DNA of 64,000 bases from NCBI RefSeq assembly GCF_012070565.1, contig NZ_JAAQRO010000009.1, forward strand, positions 124,001 through 188,000, read 5' to 3'. The DNA comes from Anaerosporobacter faecicola. Its GTDB lineage: Bacteria > Bacillota > Clostridia > Lachnospirales > Lachnospiraceae. This document shows positions 53,417 to 62,531 of the stretch, piece by piece (positions within the stretch are counted from its first letter, which is position 1; the number at the start of each line of letters is the position of its first letter). The position numbers and the translations under genes are program-made. A model generated the notes under the pieces. The model saw only the letters and a list, made by a program, of their open reading frames with translations. It made no database searches and was not told where the DNA came from.

Positions 53417-54784
53417 ATGAGAACATTTACAATGGATGAGATGATTGCATATTGTAATCAGTATGGCTATATTTTTCAAGGAAGTGAAATCTATGGTGGA
53501 TTAGCGAATACTTGGGATTATGGTCCTCTAGGAAGTCGACTGAAGAATACGATCAAGGATGCATGGCGTTATTATTTTATTCAACGTCGTAAGAATAGTT
53601 ATGAAGTGGATGCGGATATCCTTATGAATCCAATGGTATGGAAAGCAAGCGGACATCTGGATGGATTTTCGGATCCCTTACTGGATTGCAAAGAATGTAA
53701 AACAAGACACCGTGCAGATAATTTAATTGAGGAATTTGATGAAAATGCCCATGCGGATGGAATGTCACAAAATGAAATGTTATCTTATATTCGAGAACAT
53801 CAAATTCCATGCCCTGTATGTGGAAAAAGTAATTTTACCGATATTCGTCAGTTTAATCTGATGTTTGCAACGAAACGTGGGGTAACAGAGGATTCTTCCA
53901 ATACCATTTATCTACGACCAGAGAATGCACAGGGGGAATATGTGAATTTTGTAAATGTACAACGAACAATGCGCGCAAAATTACCATTTAGCATCGGACA
54001 AATAGGAAAAGCATTCCGTAATGAAATTACCCCAGGAAATTTCACATTTCGTACGATTGAATTTGAACAAATGGAGTATCAAACATTTTGTAAAAAGGGC
54101 GAAGATGAATCCTTATATGAGTATTTTAAAGAATACGGTTTAGAATTCTTCCAGTATCTTGGCTTAAGTAAAGAGCATCTAAGATATCATGATCACGAAA
54201 AACTAGCACATTATGCAAAAGCAGCATGCGATATTGAATATGCCTTTCCATTTGGTTGGGGAGAGATTAATGGTACGCATAATCGTACAGATTTTGATCT
54301 GACCAGACACCAACAATATACAGGGAAAACATTAGAATACATGGATCCTATTTCAAATGAACGATATATTCCATACATTATTGAATCTACGTATGGTCTT
54401 GATCGTCTTGTATTAGCCGTTTTATTCGAAAATCTAGTAGAAGAGGATCTAGAAGAGGGAGATACGAGAGTTGTTCTTAAAATCAAACCATTCTTAGCAC
54501 CAATTAAGGTGAATGTATTACCATTGATTAAAAAACGTCATGCAGATAAAGCAGAAGAAATCTACACGATGCTTACGGGTGTAATGATGGCTACGTATGA
54601 CGAAGCAGGGAATATTGGAAAGAGATATCGAAGGGGAGATGCAATTGGTACACCATTTGCAGTTACCATTGATGATGACACATTGGAAAAGAATACCGTT
54701 ACTGTACGAGAACGTGATTCCATGAAGCAAGTAACGATACCAGTTGATGAATTAGTAGTTTATCTTCAAGAAAATATGAGATAG
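53417..54784 (+). CDS. glyS: Glycyl-tRNA synthetase (alpha2 type)
   Basis: A single-chain class II GlyRS of the archaeal/eukaryotic type (455 residues), not the alpha/beta two-subunit form. It opens with YCNQYGYIFQGSEIYGGLANTWDYGPLG, motif 2 contains FRNEITPGNF and FEQMEY, motif 3 has TYGLDRLVLAV, and a C-terminal anticodon-binding domain follows (about 360-455). CPVCG and CKECK pairs mark the zinc-like insertion. GAAGGTGAG lies before the ATG at 53417. Expression is controlled by the T-box upstream. Confidence 0.97.
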   Translation: MRTFTMDEMIAYCNQYGYIFQGSEIYGGLANTWDYGPLGSRLKNTIKDAWRYYFIQRRKNSYEVDADILMNPMVWKASGHLDGFSDPLLDCKECKTRHRADNLIEEFDENAHADGMSQNEMLSYIREHQIPCPVCGKSNFTDIRQFNLMFATKRGVTEDSSNTIYLRPENAQGEYVNFVNVQRTMRAKLPFSIGQIGKAFRNEITPGNFTFRTIEFEQMEYQTFCKKGEDESLYEYFKEYGLEFFQYLGLSKEHLRYHDHEKLAHYAKAACDIEYAFPFGWGEINGTHNRTDFDLTRHQQYTGKTLEYMDPISNERYIPYIIESTYGLDRLVLAVLFENLVEEDLEEGDTRVVLKIKPFLAPIKVNVLPLIKKRHADKAEEIYTMLTGVMMATYDEAGNIGKRYRRGDAIGTPFAVTIDDDTLEKNTVTVRERDSMKQVTIPVDELVVYLQENMR

Positions 54785-54834
54785 ATAACAGTGGGAGGAA
54801 GGTTCGAAACAACAGAACCTTCCAAAATACTGTT
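54785..54834 (+). terminator. Terminator after glyS
   Basis: GGAAGGTTC and GAACCTTCC form a nine-pair stem inside the outer arms AACAGT/ACTGTT, followed by TTAC. Confidence 0.82.
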
Positions 54835-54864
54835 TTACACCCTGTGGTTTCAATGCCAATGTAA

Positions 54865-55299
54865 CTATAGAAAACGCCTTAAATCAATCATAAAATCCTC
54901 TTCGATGTGAACGATCTTTCTTGCAAGAGCTTTCACTTCTTCAGAAGCCGCAGGATATTGATTCAGATATTTACAAACGGATTTAATCCCCATATTACAA
55001 CCGTCAGTCATTAAGTCAGCGATTTTGGGATCTGCATTATCCGTCATCAGTTTCATATTGGTTTTTAACCATGACATCGCAGTTGCAACAGGATTGGGCT
55101 CTTTTCCATCATCATGATATCGCTGTAAGAGTTGGTCTAATTCTGTTTGTAAGGTAATGTGCTCTTTCCTTGATTTTTCTAATGAGTCTTTGAGATCATT
55201 ATTTTGTGCATGATCCACAACCTCATCAATACTTTTAATTGCCATTTTAAGTCCTGCATCACACTCATCAAGTAGATGAAGCGAATCTTCTTCAATCAT
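54865..55299 (-). CDS. Helical-bundle protein of unknown function
   Basis: A 144-residue all-helical acidic protein (LHLLDECDAGLKMAIKSIDEVV, LKDSLEKSRKEHITLQTELDQLL, a conserved-looking MSWLKTNMKL, and IVHIEEDFMIDLRRFL). The pattern of Glu, Asp and His is reminiscent of ferritin-like or DUF2383-type four-helix bundles, but the metal ligands are not clearly placed. AGAAGG lies seven bases before the ATG on the minus strand. It is convergent with glyS. Confidence 0.7.
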   Translation of the reverse strand: MIEEDSLHLLDECDAGLKMAIKSIDEVVDHAQNNDLKDSLEKSRKEHITLQTELDQLLQRYHDDGKEPNPVATAMSWLKTNMKLMTDNADPKIADLMTDGCNMGIKSVCKYLNQYPAASEEVKALARKIVHIEEDFMIDLRRFL

Positions 55300-55714
55300 A
55301 TTGATACCTTCTTTCTAGTTCGTAACTGGTTGGAATGCGAAAAGCCTGATGAAAAGGAGTCAATCACTATTAAACAAAGCTTTTGGCAGATTATATAGAA
55401 TCTCATATATAGTGTTTGAAAGAAATGAAAAAATATACACATTGTAGTTCTATGAATTGGATTTGCAAACGAGTGATGATGTGTTCGAAATTGTATTCCT
55501 TGAGGATTTCCTGTATTTAGTCTAGATATTGTTTACATGTGTATAGTATGAGCATTTTGTGAAATGATGATAGGGATTGATGATAGAAAAATGGACCAAA
55601 CATACACAGGGAAAGAAAAACGTGTTATAGTATAAGTAGCTCATACATTCATGAGAATATTTAGAAGGAAATGAAAAAAACAAGATGTTTTATTGAAAGG
55701 AGCCTGTGTTTACA
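55300..55714. other. 415-base intergenic region
   Basis: AT-rich sequence between the divergent helical-bundle and deacetylase genes. I see no RNA gene or convincing promoter; TTATAGTATAAG near 55625 could be part of a -10 for the deacetylase, and CTCAT/ATGAG arms at about 55640-55656 form a small inverted repeat close to it. Confidence 0.3.
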
Positions 55715-56560
55715 ATGGGAACAAAATGGAATTTGGTTTTTCCTGGAGGAAAGAGAAATGCTCTTACTTTCAGTTATGATGATGGTTTGATCTTCGATCG
55801 TCAGTTGGTACAATTATTTAATCAATATCAGGTCAAAGGAACATTTAATCTGAACTCTGGGGAGTTTGGACGAGTTGCTGTTGATTATCAGAATGGTGTA
55901 GAAGTAGAAGATTCAACCATAAAGAGTGAGGAAGTAGCAACATTATATGAAGAACATGAAGTTGCTTCTCATACAGTGTCCCATCCATCATTAACGAATA
56001 TGGATACAAGTACAATGGCATATGAAGTGATTAATGATCGGAAAAACTTAGAGGACTTGACGCATCAATTTGTCACAGGTTTTGCTTATCCATACGGTAC
56101 ATACAATAATGAAGTAGAGCAAGTTTTAAAAATGTGTGGTATTGAATATGCTAGAACAGTACAGTCAACCCATGGCTTTGATTTACCTGCTAATCCATTG
56201 GAATGGAATCCTACATGTCACCATAATGATGAGCAATTGATGGAATTGGCAAAAGAATTTTGTGAGAAGAAAGATCCATATGGTAGAATTCGTGTTTTTT
56301 ATGTTTGGGGACATAGCTTTGAATTTGGAAGAAATAATGACTGGTATAAGATGGAGAATTTACTTGCATATATGAAGCCATATTTTCCAGACATCTGGTT
56401 AGCAACGAATCATGAGATTATGGACTATTATCTTGCTTTTAAACAAGCAAAATATACAGCTGATGGGAATAAAATCAGGAATACAAGTGGGATTGATCTC
56501 TATTTCTCAGGAGAAGAAGGAATCTTCTGTGTTAAAGCATTTTCGGAAAAGGAACTTTAA
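55715..56560 (+). CDS. Polysaccharide deacetylase (NodB-like) family protein
   Basis: A 281-residue CE4-type protein without a signal peptide. The NodB motifs are LTFSYDDG (catalytic and metal Asp, about residues 18-25), HTVSHPSL with the metal-binding HxxxH, and FAYPYGTYN. A C-terminal extension (DGNKIRNTSGIDLYFSGEEG) adds a small beta domain. It should remove N-acetyl or similar groups from a sugar, but the cytoplasmic location and the extension leave the substrate open. AAGGAG is 12 bases before the ATG at 55715; a GTG at 55706 would be too close. Confidence 0.88.
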   Translation: MGTKWNLVFPGGKRNALTFSYDDGLIFDRQLVQLFNQYQVKGTFNLNSGEFGRVAVDYQNGVEVEDSTIKSEEVATLYEEHEVASHTVSHPSLTNMDTSTMAYEVINDRKNLEDLTHQFVTGFAYPYGTYNNEVEQVLKMCGIEYARTVQSTHGFDLPANPLEWNPTCHHNDEQLMELAKEFCEKKDPYGRIRVFYVWGHSFEFGRNNDWYKMENLLAYMKPYFPDIWLATNHEIMDYYLAFKQAKYTADGNKIRNTSGIDLYFSGEEGIFCVKAFSEKEL

Positions 56561-56573
56561 AATCATATAAAAA

Positions 56574-56614
56574 GCCACCCTATGGACTGGATTGCGATAA
56601 GTCTATAGGGTGGC
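56574..56614. terminator. Bidirectional terminator between deacetylase and small membrane gene
   Basis: GCCACCCTAT and ATAGGGTGGC, with inner GAC/GTC, form a strong stem between the convergent genes; T-rich on the plus side (ATTACTTAT) and on the minus side (TTTTTAT). Confidence 0.8.
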
Positions 56615-56634
56615 ATTACTTATGTGTTCTGTTA

Positions 56635-56847
56635 TTATTCTTCTGACTCAATCTCTTTTTCATGTTGCTGCGGATTTCCATTATTGGAGTTGTTTGAACC
56701 ATTATGACTAAATACATTGATTCCCTTTTGGAAAGGTGAGAAGATGAAACCAGCAACCACACCTAATAAAGTTGCTGCTACAACAACTAAAACCTTTTCT
56801 TCTTTGGACCAGGAACGATTTACGAATTCTGCGATACATTGTTTCAT
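56635..56847 (-). CDS. Small membrane protein, unknown (YtxH-like layout)
   Basis: A 70-residue protein with one membrane helix (about residues 20-38, VLVVVAATLLGVVAGFIFSP) and a hydrophilic C-terminus rich in Asn, Ser and Glu (NGSNNSNNGNPQQHEKEIE). The short helix followed by a P-F-Q-K-G motif resembles YtxH-type small proteins, but similarity is weak. GGAGGTG lies seven bases before the ATG at 56847, which decides the start. Confidence 0.65.
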   Translation of the reverse strand: MKQCIAEFVNRSWSKEEKVLVVVAATLLGVVAGFIFSPFQKGINVFSHNGSNNSNNGNPQQHEKEIESEE

Positions 56848-57027
56848 AAAATACACCTCCGATTATTTTTGTAATGAAAAGTCGATTTTAAGTTTCGTGT
56901 TCAACATAAAATTGACTTTTCATAATACAACGATTACCATACAATTTATGTCCTCGTATTATAAAACTAGTATTATTTTAAAACATTTCTAGCAATTATT
57001 CAATAGATAACGCAGAATCAATGGGGA

Positions 57028-57423
57028 TTAATGTGCCGAACCGCTGCAAAGGGAATACCATTCGCAATCACCACAGATTTCTTTGTGTTTACCTGGCTCA
57101 AGAATATTTTTCTTTACAGAATCAAGAAAATCGGAGATGGTAAGGACTTGATCTTTTTCAAGATGGCAATACTTAAGTACCAGTAGGTCGTACCGCGTCA
57201 CTTTCTCTTGAGAACGACATTGGTGGACTTCGTGATTTGCTATATTATGGGGGCAGTGGTTACATAAGAAATCAACATTTGCATGTAACTTGATTTTTTT
57301 TTGTGGCTCTTGTTGAATCTGTTTCACAAAAGAAGTCATATAATCGGTAAACTCTTTGCTATACCCTTTTCCTTGATAAAATTGTATACAAAGCCCATGA
57401 TGGGGGCGAAGGTTAGGAATCAT
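57028..57423 (-). CDS. DUF1284 family protein
   Basis: A 131-residue protein opening with LRPHHGLCIQFYQGKGYSKEF, the DUF1284 signature, and containing clustered Cys (FLCNHCPHN, HQCRS, ICGDCEWYSLC) that probably bind an Fe-S cluster or zinc. Its function is unknown. Its ATG overlaps the bioY stop in an ATGA, so it is translated directly after bioY and likely shares its biotin control. Confidence 0.87.
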   Translation of the reverse strand: MIPNLRPHHGLCIQFYQGKGYSKEFTDYMTSFVKQIQQEPQKKIKLHANVDFLCNHCPHNIANHEVHQCRSQEKVTRYDLLVLKYCHLEKDQVLTISDFLDSVKKNILEPGKHKEICGDCEWYSLCSGSAH

Positions 57424-57968
57424 ACCCTTACCTCTACTTGCATTAATTCAGGAAGAGTTTTTCTTAACCGAAGTGTAAGGAAGGTTGCAGCTAGAATCTT
57501 AATCGCATCCCCTGGCAAGAATGGATAGACACAATAAACAAGTGAAGTGGAAAGGGAGAACTTCATCACATTCATAAACCATATGGTACCAACAATATAA
57601 CAAAGCATCATGCCAATAATCATAGATAAAGAAAGCTTCCACCATGTATATCCCAATTTTTTTGTAAGAAAACCGACTGCAAATGCGGCGATTATGTAAC
57701 CGATAATATAGCCACCTGTTGGACCAATGACACAACGGAACCCACCTGTGAAACCTGCGAATACAGGAACGCCAGAAGCGCCTAATAAGACATATATGAA
57801 TACAGAGATTGTCCCATGCTTAGGGCCGAGTAAAGCACCTGCTAGATAAGCACCGAATAAGGCTAAGTTTATGGGTACCATAGGCAATGGAATCTGAATC
57901 TGAGAACAAACAGCTAAAAGAGCTGCAAATAGAGCACTCATTGTTAAGTATTTGGTTTTGTTATTCAT
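57420..57968 (-). CDS. bioY: Biotin transporter substrate-binding subunit BioY
   Basis: A 182-residue ECF-type S component with about six helices and the BioY landmarks QIQIPLPMVPINLALFGAYLAGALLG, FAGFTGGFRCVIGPTGGYIIGY and YPFLPGDAIKILAA. It imports biotin alone or with shared EcfAAT modules; no ECF ATPase genes are nearby. GGAGG eight bases before the ATG at 57968 decides the start over the frame beginning at 58001. A minus-strand promoter with BirA-type operators lies upstream. Confidence 0.94.
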   Translation of the reverse strand: MNNKTKYLTMSALFAALLAVCSQIQIPLPMVPINLALFGAYLAGALLGPKHGTISVFIYVLLGASGVPVFAGFTGGFRCVIGPTGGYIIGYIIAAFAVGFLTKKLGYTWWKLSLSMIIGMMLCYIVGTIWFMNVMKFSLSTSLVYCVYPFLPGDAIKILAATFLTLRLRKTLPELMQVEVRV

Positions 57969-58024
57969 TGTTATTCCTCCGATTGTATGTATGTAATCCA
58001 AATTATTATATCTGATTACGTATA

Positions 58025-58109
58025 ATGTTAACCATAATAAAGCATTGGTTTACGATAGTATAACGCGAAAAAAACGGTTTGTCAACCTTATAATATAATT
58101 GGTTAACAA
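58025..58109 (-). promoter_or_regulatory. bioY promoter with two BirA-type operators
   Basis: On the minus strand TTGACA (58080-58085) and TATACT (58057-58062) are 17 bases apart. TTGTCAAC, 15 bases, GTTAACAA (58079-58109) matches the Gram-positive BirA box and overlaps the -35. A second, weaker site, ATGTTAAC, 15 bases, GTTTACGA (58025-58055), covers the start of transcription. Biotin-loaded BirA should repress here. Confidence 0.75.
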
Positions 58110-58220
58110 ACCGTTTTGGTCTATATTTTAGTCATTGAACAAAAGCCTACAGCAAAATTTCTATAACAAAACTTTGAATCTGTAGTTTTGAGCCCTATGT
58201 ATCACTACAAACCCATATGT

Positions 58221-59624
58221 TTACTCTTTTCCGTTCCAGCAATACGTACAAAGTTTGCATGGCTCAATTCCAACTGATTCAATCATATCATCTAGACGAT
58301 GATAGCGAAGGGAAGTGAAATTCAATTGTTTTCTGATCTCTTCTAACATTGCCTGATAACGATCCGATTCTGGATTCGCATATTCATCCAACGTATTCTC
58401 GGCATTATCTCCTTCTTTATCTGCAATAATTCTTCTAGTAATCAGATCCATTTCTGAAGTGGAACGAGAAAAATTCAGGTATTTACAACCGTATAGCAAT
58501 GGTGGACATGCAGGTCGGATATGAACCTCTTTAGCACCACTTTGATATAAGAATTCAGTCGTTTCCCTTAATTGTGTTCCACGTACAATAGAATCATCGA
58601 TTAATAACAGACTTTGGTTTTGAATTAAGTCATGTACTGGTATTAATTTCATCTTTGCAATTAAATTTCGTTTGCTTTGAATGGTAGGCATAAAAGAACG
58701 AGGCCAAGTTGGGGTGTATTTGATAAAAGGTCTCGAGAACGGGATACCAGATGCATTCGCATACCCAATGGCATGTGCAGTACCGGAATCTGGAACACCT
58801 GCAACAATATCAGGGGTAACGGTATCGCGGCTAGCTAACTTTTCTCCACAATGATAACGCATTTTCTCTACGCTGATTCCTTCATAAGAAGAGGAAGGAT
58901 ATCCGTAATAGATCCAGAGAAAGGTACAGATCTTCATATCTTTTCCTGGTGAACATAGAGTACGTACGCCTTCAGGAGTGATAACAGCGATTTCACCTGG
59001 ACCAAGTTCTTTATATTCCGTATATCCTAGATTTAGATAAGCAAAACTCTCAAAGGAAGCGCAGAATGCATCTGCTTTTTTCCCTATAGAGACAGGTGTA
59101 CGTCCATAACGGTCTCTTGCTGCATAGATGCCTTTTGCTGTCATAAGGAGCATTGTCATGGAACCTTCAATCAGTTCCTGTGCATATTGAATACCTTCAA
59201 CTAGATTCTCCTTTTGATTGATGATCGCTGCAACTAGTTCCGTCGCATTAATATCTCCACCGCTCATTTCAAGAAAATGTGTATGTCCTGTTTGGAAGAT
59301 TTGTTCCACGATCTGATCTGTGTTATTGATCTTTCCAACGGTTGTAATGGCGAAGGTGCCATGATGGGAACGAACAATTAACGGCTGTGGTTCGAAATCA
59401 GAGATACAACCAATACCGAGATAGCCTTCCATGTTATTCACATCCTTTTCAAATTTCGTTCGAAAAGGAGAATTCTCTATATTATGAATGGCACGATTAA
59501 ATCCAGTCTTACCGTATACTGCTAAACCACCTCTTCTTGTTCCAAGATGAGAGTGATAATCTGTTCCAAAAAATAAATCAAATACACAATCTGTTTTTGA
59601 TGCAACACCAAAAAATCCACCCAT
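58221..59624 (-). CDS. PurF-like amidophosphoribosyltransferase homologue lacking the N-terminal Cys
   Basis: A 467-residue PurF homologue. The phosphoribosyltransferase half is intact, with the PRPP loop LLIDDSIVRGTQLRE, and Cys residues consistent with the PurF Fe-S site (KICTF, YGCKY, CKLCTYC at the end). The glutaminase half begins MGGFFGVASKTD: residue 2 is Gly, not the Cys nucleophile, and the usual HRGQE segment is replaced by LGTRRGG. Glutamine-dependent transfer should therefore fail. GGAGG seven bases before this ATG supports the start. It may use ammonia, act elsewhere or be regulatory. Confidence 0.85.
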   Translation of the reverse strand: MGGFFGVASKTDCVFDLFFGTDYHSHLGTRRGGLAVYGKTGFNRAIHNIENSPFRTKFEKDVNNMEGYLGIGCISDFEPQPLIVRSHHGTFAITTVGKINNTDQIVEQIFQTGHTHFLEMSGGDINATELVAAIINQKENLVEGIQYAQELIEGSMTMLLMTAKGIYAARDRYGRTPVSIGKKADAFCASFESFAYLNLGYTEYKELGPGEIAVITPEGVRTLCSPGKDMKICTFLWIYYGYPSSSYEGISVEKMRYHCGEKLASRDTVTPDIVAGVPDSGTAHAIGYANASGIPFSRPFIKYTPTWPRSFMPTIQSKRNLIAKMKLIPVHDLIQNQSLLLIDDSIVRGTQLRETTEFLYQSGAKEVHIRPACPPLLYGCKYLNFSRSTSEMDLITRRIIADKEGDNAENTLDEYANPESDRYQAMLEEIRKQLNFTSLRYHRLDDMIESVGIEPCKLCTYCWNGKE

Positions 59625-59924
59625 AATAAACCTCCAGTTAATTTTATTGTATATGTTCATGTAACGATCTCTTGCTCTTATAATGCAATCATGTTAAATC
59701 CATAGAAAATACGTGAAATCTACAGAATCTATTTAATTTTATTAGATGCAAGACAAGAAAACAACCTTTTTATAAGTATATACTAATTAATCATGAATCT
59801 TATTAATTTTACTTATGAATAACTGAGTTGATAACGAAGTTTATAACTAAGAAATTTGGTTTATGGTGAATACGGAAAGAAAGATCCAATAGTAAGAAGT
59901 TAAGTATATTAAACAGAAAGATAA

Positions 59925-59970
59925 AGTAAACAAAAAATAGAGTAAACAAAAAATAGAGTAAACAAGAAAG
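59925..59970 (+). repeat. 16-bp tandem repeat in a 515-base gap
   Basis: AGTAAACAAAAAATAG occurs twice exactly (59925-59940, 59941-59956) and partly a third time. The gap between glmS and the PurF-like gene (59625-60139) is very A-rich and otherwise shows no gene. Confidence 0.7.
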
Positions 59971-60074
59971 ATAGTAAGAAAGTTTAAATAAATGAAAGAG
60001 AAAGTTTAGATAGAACGATCAATAAAACGTATTACCAAAAGAACCATTTACAAAATTAACAGACTTAATAGAAA

Positions 60075-60104
60075 AGAGGATTACCGGTTTTATGGCAATC
60101 CTCT
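60075..60104 (-). terminator. Terminator of glmS
   Basis: AGAGGATT and AATCCTCT form an eight-pair stem 35 bases beyond the glmS stop; on the minus strand it is followed by TTTTC. Confidence 0.75.
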
Positions 60105-60139
60105 AATAAAATCATACGATATTGAAGGAAAGAAACAAT

Positions 60140-61960
60140 CTATTCTACTGTTACTGATTTTGCAAGGTTCCTTGGCTGATCAACGTTCAATCCACGATGA
60201 ACAGAAGTATAGTAAGCAATTAACTGTAATACAACTGCTGCAGTAAATGGAGCAAACTGATCATCTGTCTTTGGAAGGATGATATGATGTGTACATAAAT
60301 CATCATCAACTGGCATTTCTCCGTTCGTAATCAGAATAACCATAGCACCTCTTGCACGAACTTCACGGATGTTAGAGATCATCTTTGCATAGACATGCTC
60401 CTGTGTTGCTAAAGCAATAACAGGTACTTGATCGGTAACAAGAGAAAGAGTACCATGTTTTAATTCACCAGCAGCATAAGCTTCCGAATGGATATAGCTA
60501 ATTTCCTTTAATTTTATTGATCCTTCACAAGAAAGAGCGTAGTCTAACCCCCTACCGATGAAGAAAAGGTCTTCTGCAGAAGTAAGACAATTACTGATTT
60601 CTTCAATCTTTTTATCATAGCCAATGGTTGTTTCAACTGCAGTAGTTACCTCTTGTAATTGTTTTAGGTAGGAAGCATATGTCTCCTCGTCAATCATACC
60701 GCGAATATGAGCAAACTTGAAAGCAATCATATAGATGCTAGATAATTGAACGGTATAGGCTTTTGTACTTGCTACAGCGATTTCTGGGCCTGCATGTGTA
60801 TAGAAAACGTAGTCGCTTTCTCTTGCAATAGAAGAGCCTTTTACATTAACAATGGATAATGTTTTACAACCCGCTTCTTTGGATAAACGAAGAGCAGCAA
60901 GCGTATCTGCTGTTTCACCTGACTGAGAAATCGTAATTACAAGAGTATTCTTATCTAAAATTGGATTATTATAACGGAATTCAGAAGCAATCTCAACCGT
61001 TACAGGAATTCGTAATAATTTTTCGAACATGACTTTACCAATCAGTCCGGCATGCATAGCTGTTCCACATCCTACGATTATTACACGGTTAATTCCTGTA
61101 AAGACATCATCATCAATTCCATCTTCTTTGAAATCTAATTTCCCGTTCTTAATACGAGGAACGATGGTATTATGAAGAGCAGTTGGTTGTTCATGGATTT
61201 CTTTTAACATGAAGTGAGCAAACCCACCTTTTTTAGCAGAAGTGATATCCCAATCTACATGAAGCATCTTTGGTTCCATTTGATTTCCTTCAAGAGTAGT
61301 TACTTCAATTGATTGACCATCTAATTTTGCAATATGGTGTTCTGGTAAAACAAAGTAATCCTTGGAATATTTGATCAATGCAACCATGTCAGAAGCAATG
61401 ATGGATCCTTGTTCTGCTTGGCATGCAACCAAAGGACTGCCATTACGAATCGCGTAGATTACACCAGGTTGATCTTTGAACAGGATACAGAATGCGTAGG
61501 CACCGTCTAGGATTGTTGTTGCTTTCTTGATCGCTTCATAAGCATCTCCCTCATAGAGATCATTGATCAACATAGCAGCTATTTCAGAATCCGTCTGTGA
61601 AACAGGATGTTTTCCTGATTTCGCAAATTCTTTCTCAATCTCATGATAATTTTCTATGATACCATTATGAATCAACGTAACATTACCAAAAGTATGAGGA
61701 TGGCAGTTTGTATCGGATACCCCACCATGTGTAGCCCATCTTGTATGCCCGATTCCGCAAGTTGTTTGTTTATCAGCAATACTAGCTACTTTCTCTATTA
61801 GATTAGAAACTTTTCCAGTTGTTTTGATCGTTTTGATGGTTTCGTTTTGAAAGAAAGCGATACCAGCACTATCGTAACCTCTATATTCTAATTCGCTTAA
61901 TCCATTTAATAAAACTTCAGTGGCATCTAAATTGCCTGAAAATCCAATAATTCCACACAT
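60140..61960 (-). CDS. glmS: Glutamine-fructose-6-phosphate aminotransferase
   Basis: It makes glucosamine-6-phosphate, the entry to peptidoglycan precursors. The 606-residue product has the N-terminal nucleophile in MCGIIGFSG, the glutaminase GHTRWATHG and NGIIENY, and two SIS domains with SQSGETADTLAAL and STKAYTVQ, closing with DQPRNLAKSVTVE. AAAGGAG precedes the ATG. A glmS ribozyme in the leader gives product feedback. Confidence 0.98.
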   Translation of the reverse strand: MCGIIGFSGNLDATEVLLNGLSELEYRGYDSAGIAFFQNETIKTIKTTGKVSNLIEKVASIADKQTTCGIGHTRWATHGGVSDTNCHPHTFGNVTLIHNGIIENYHEIEKEFAKSGKHPVSQTDSEIAAMLINDLYEGDAYEAIKKATTILDGAYAFCILFKDQPGVIYAIRNGSPLVACQAEQGSIIASDMVALIKYSKDYFVLPEHHIAKLDGQSIEVTTLEGNQMEPKMLHVDWDITSAKKGGFAHFMLKEIHEQPTALHNTIVPRIKNGKLDFKEDGIDDDVFTGINRVIIVGCGTAMHAGLIGKVMFEKLLRIPVTVEIASEFRYNNPILDKNTLVITISQSGETADTLAALRLSKEAGCKTLSIVNVKGSSIARESDYVFYTHAGPEIAVASTKAYTVQLSSIYMIAFKFAHIRGMIDEETYASYLKQLQEVTTAVETTIGYDKKIEEISNCLTSAEDLFFIGRGLDYALSCEGSIKLKEISYIHSEAYAAGELKHGTLSLVTDQVPVIALATQEHVYAKMISNIREVRARGAMVILITNGEMPVDDDLCTHHIILPKTDDQFAPFTAAVVLQLIAYYTSVHRGLNVDQPRNLAKSVTVE

Positions 61961-62109
61961 AATACAATCTCCTTTTCAATTTGAATTAAATATTAGTCAA
62001 TTCATATTCCTCTATATCAATAAGGAGCGTACAAAAATAAAACCTAAATGAAAAACTTCCATAGGATAAATAGGAGATATGAAAAAAGACAATAAAAAAT
62101 AAAGCTTGG

Positions 62110-62256
62110 TTATATCTCTTTGTTCCCTGATTACTCAAGTATTTGAAGATATATATCGCATCCAAGAATACGAAAAGGTCCCCGCCGAATTTTCGAACAC
62201 CTTTTACCTCGTTACCCTTTGCTTTTTCCGCCCAGGCAAAGGTACATGGCGCTAAG
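62110..62256 (-). ncRNA. glmS ribozyme (glucosamine-6-phosphate riboswitch)
   Basis: On the minus strand the cleavage region reads TTAGCGCC, with cutting expected between the A at 62253 and the G at 62252. The conserved core ACGAGG (62207-62212) and CGAAAATTCGGCGG (62182-62195) follow, then the P3/P4 segments. It self-cleaves with glucosamine-6-phosphate and destabilises the glmS mRNA. The 3' limit is approximate. A 112-codon minus-strand frame over this RNA is not a gene. Confidence 0.93.
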
Positions 62257-62270
62257 TTTATCAAGTTCGG

Positions 62271-62276
62271 ATTATA
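62271..62276 (-). promoter_or_regulatory. Likely -10 of the glmS transcript
   Basis: TATAAT on the minus strand lies about 18 bases before the ribozyme cleavage site; a TTCAAG 16 bases further upstream may serve as -35, with a TTGACA (62309-62314 region) a few bases beyond. Confidence 0.5.
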
Positions 62277-62531
62277 CAAGATAATATCACGACTTGAAGA
62301 CATTTCTGTCAAAATAACAATCAATGGGCTAGATTGGTCTACTTTTTATAATTCCCCCTTATAATACCAGAAAAAAGGTATTCGATCCTATATAATATGT
62401 ATATGATGGATCCAACTAGACTGGTACTTATTTTGTAACAATTTTTTGTTACAATCACCTTACAATATAACAGGTTTCCGTTGTAAAGTCAATATTCGCA
62501 TAAAATGGTCATAGAATTGTTTCTATTGTGT

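Noticed and set aside
59925-59970. CRISPR-like array
   Set aside because: The units are directly adjacent with no spacers, and no cas genes are present.
61986-62324. 112-codon minus-strand frame upstream of glmS
   Set aside because: It lies over the glmS ribozyme, whose conserved core explains the sequence; the frame has no ribosome site.
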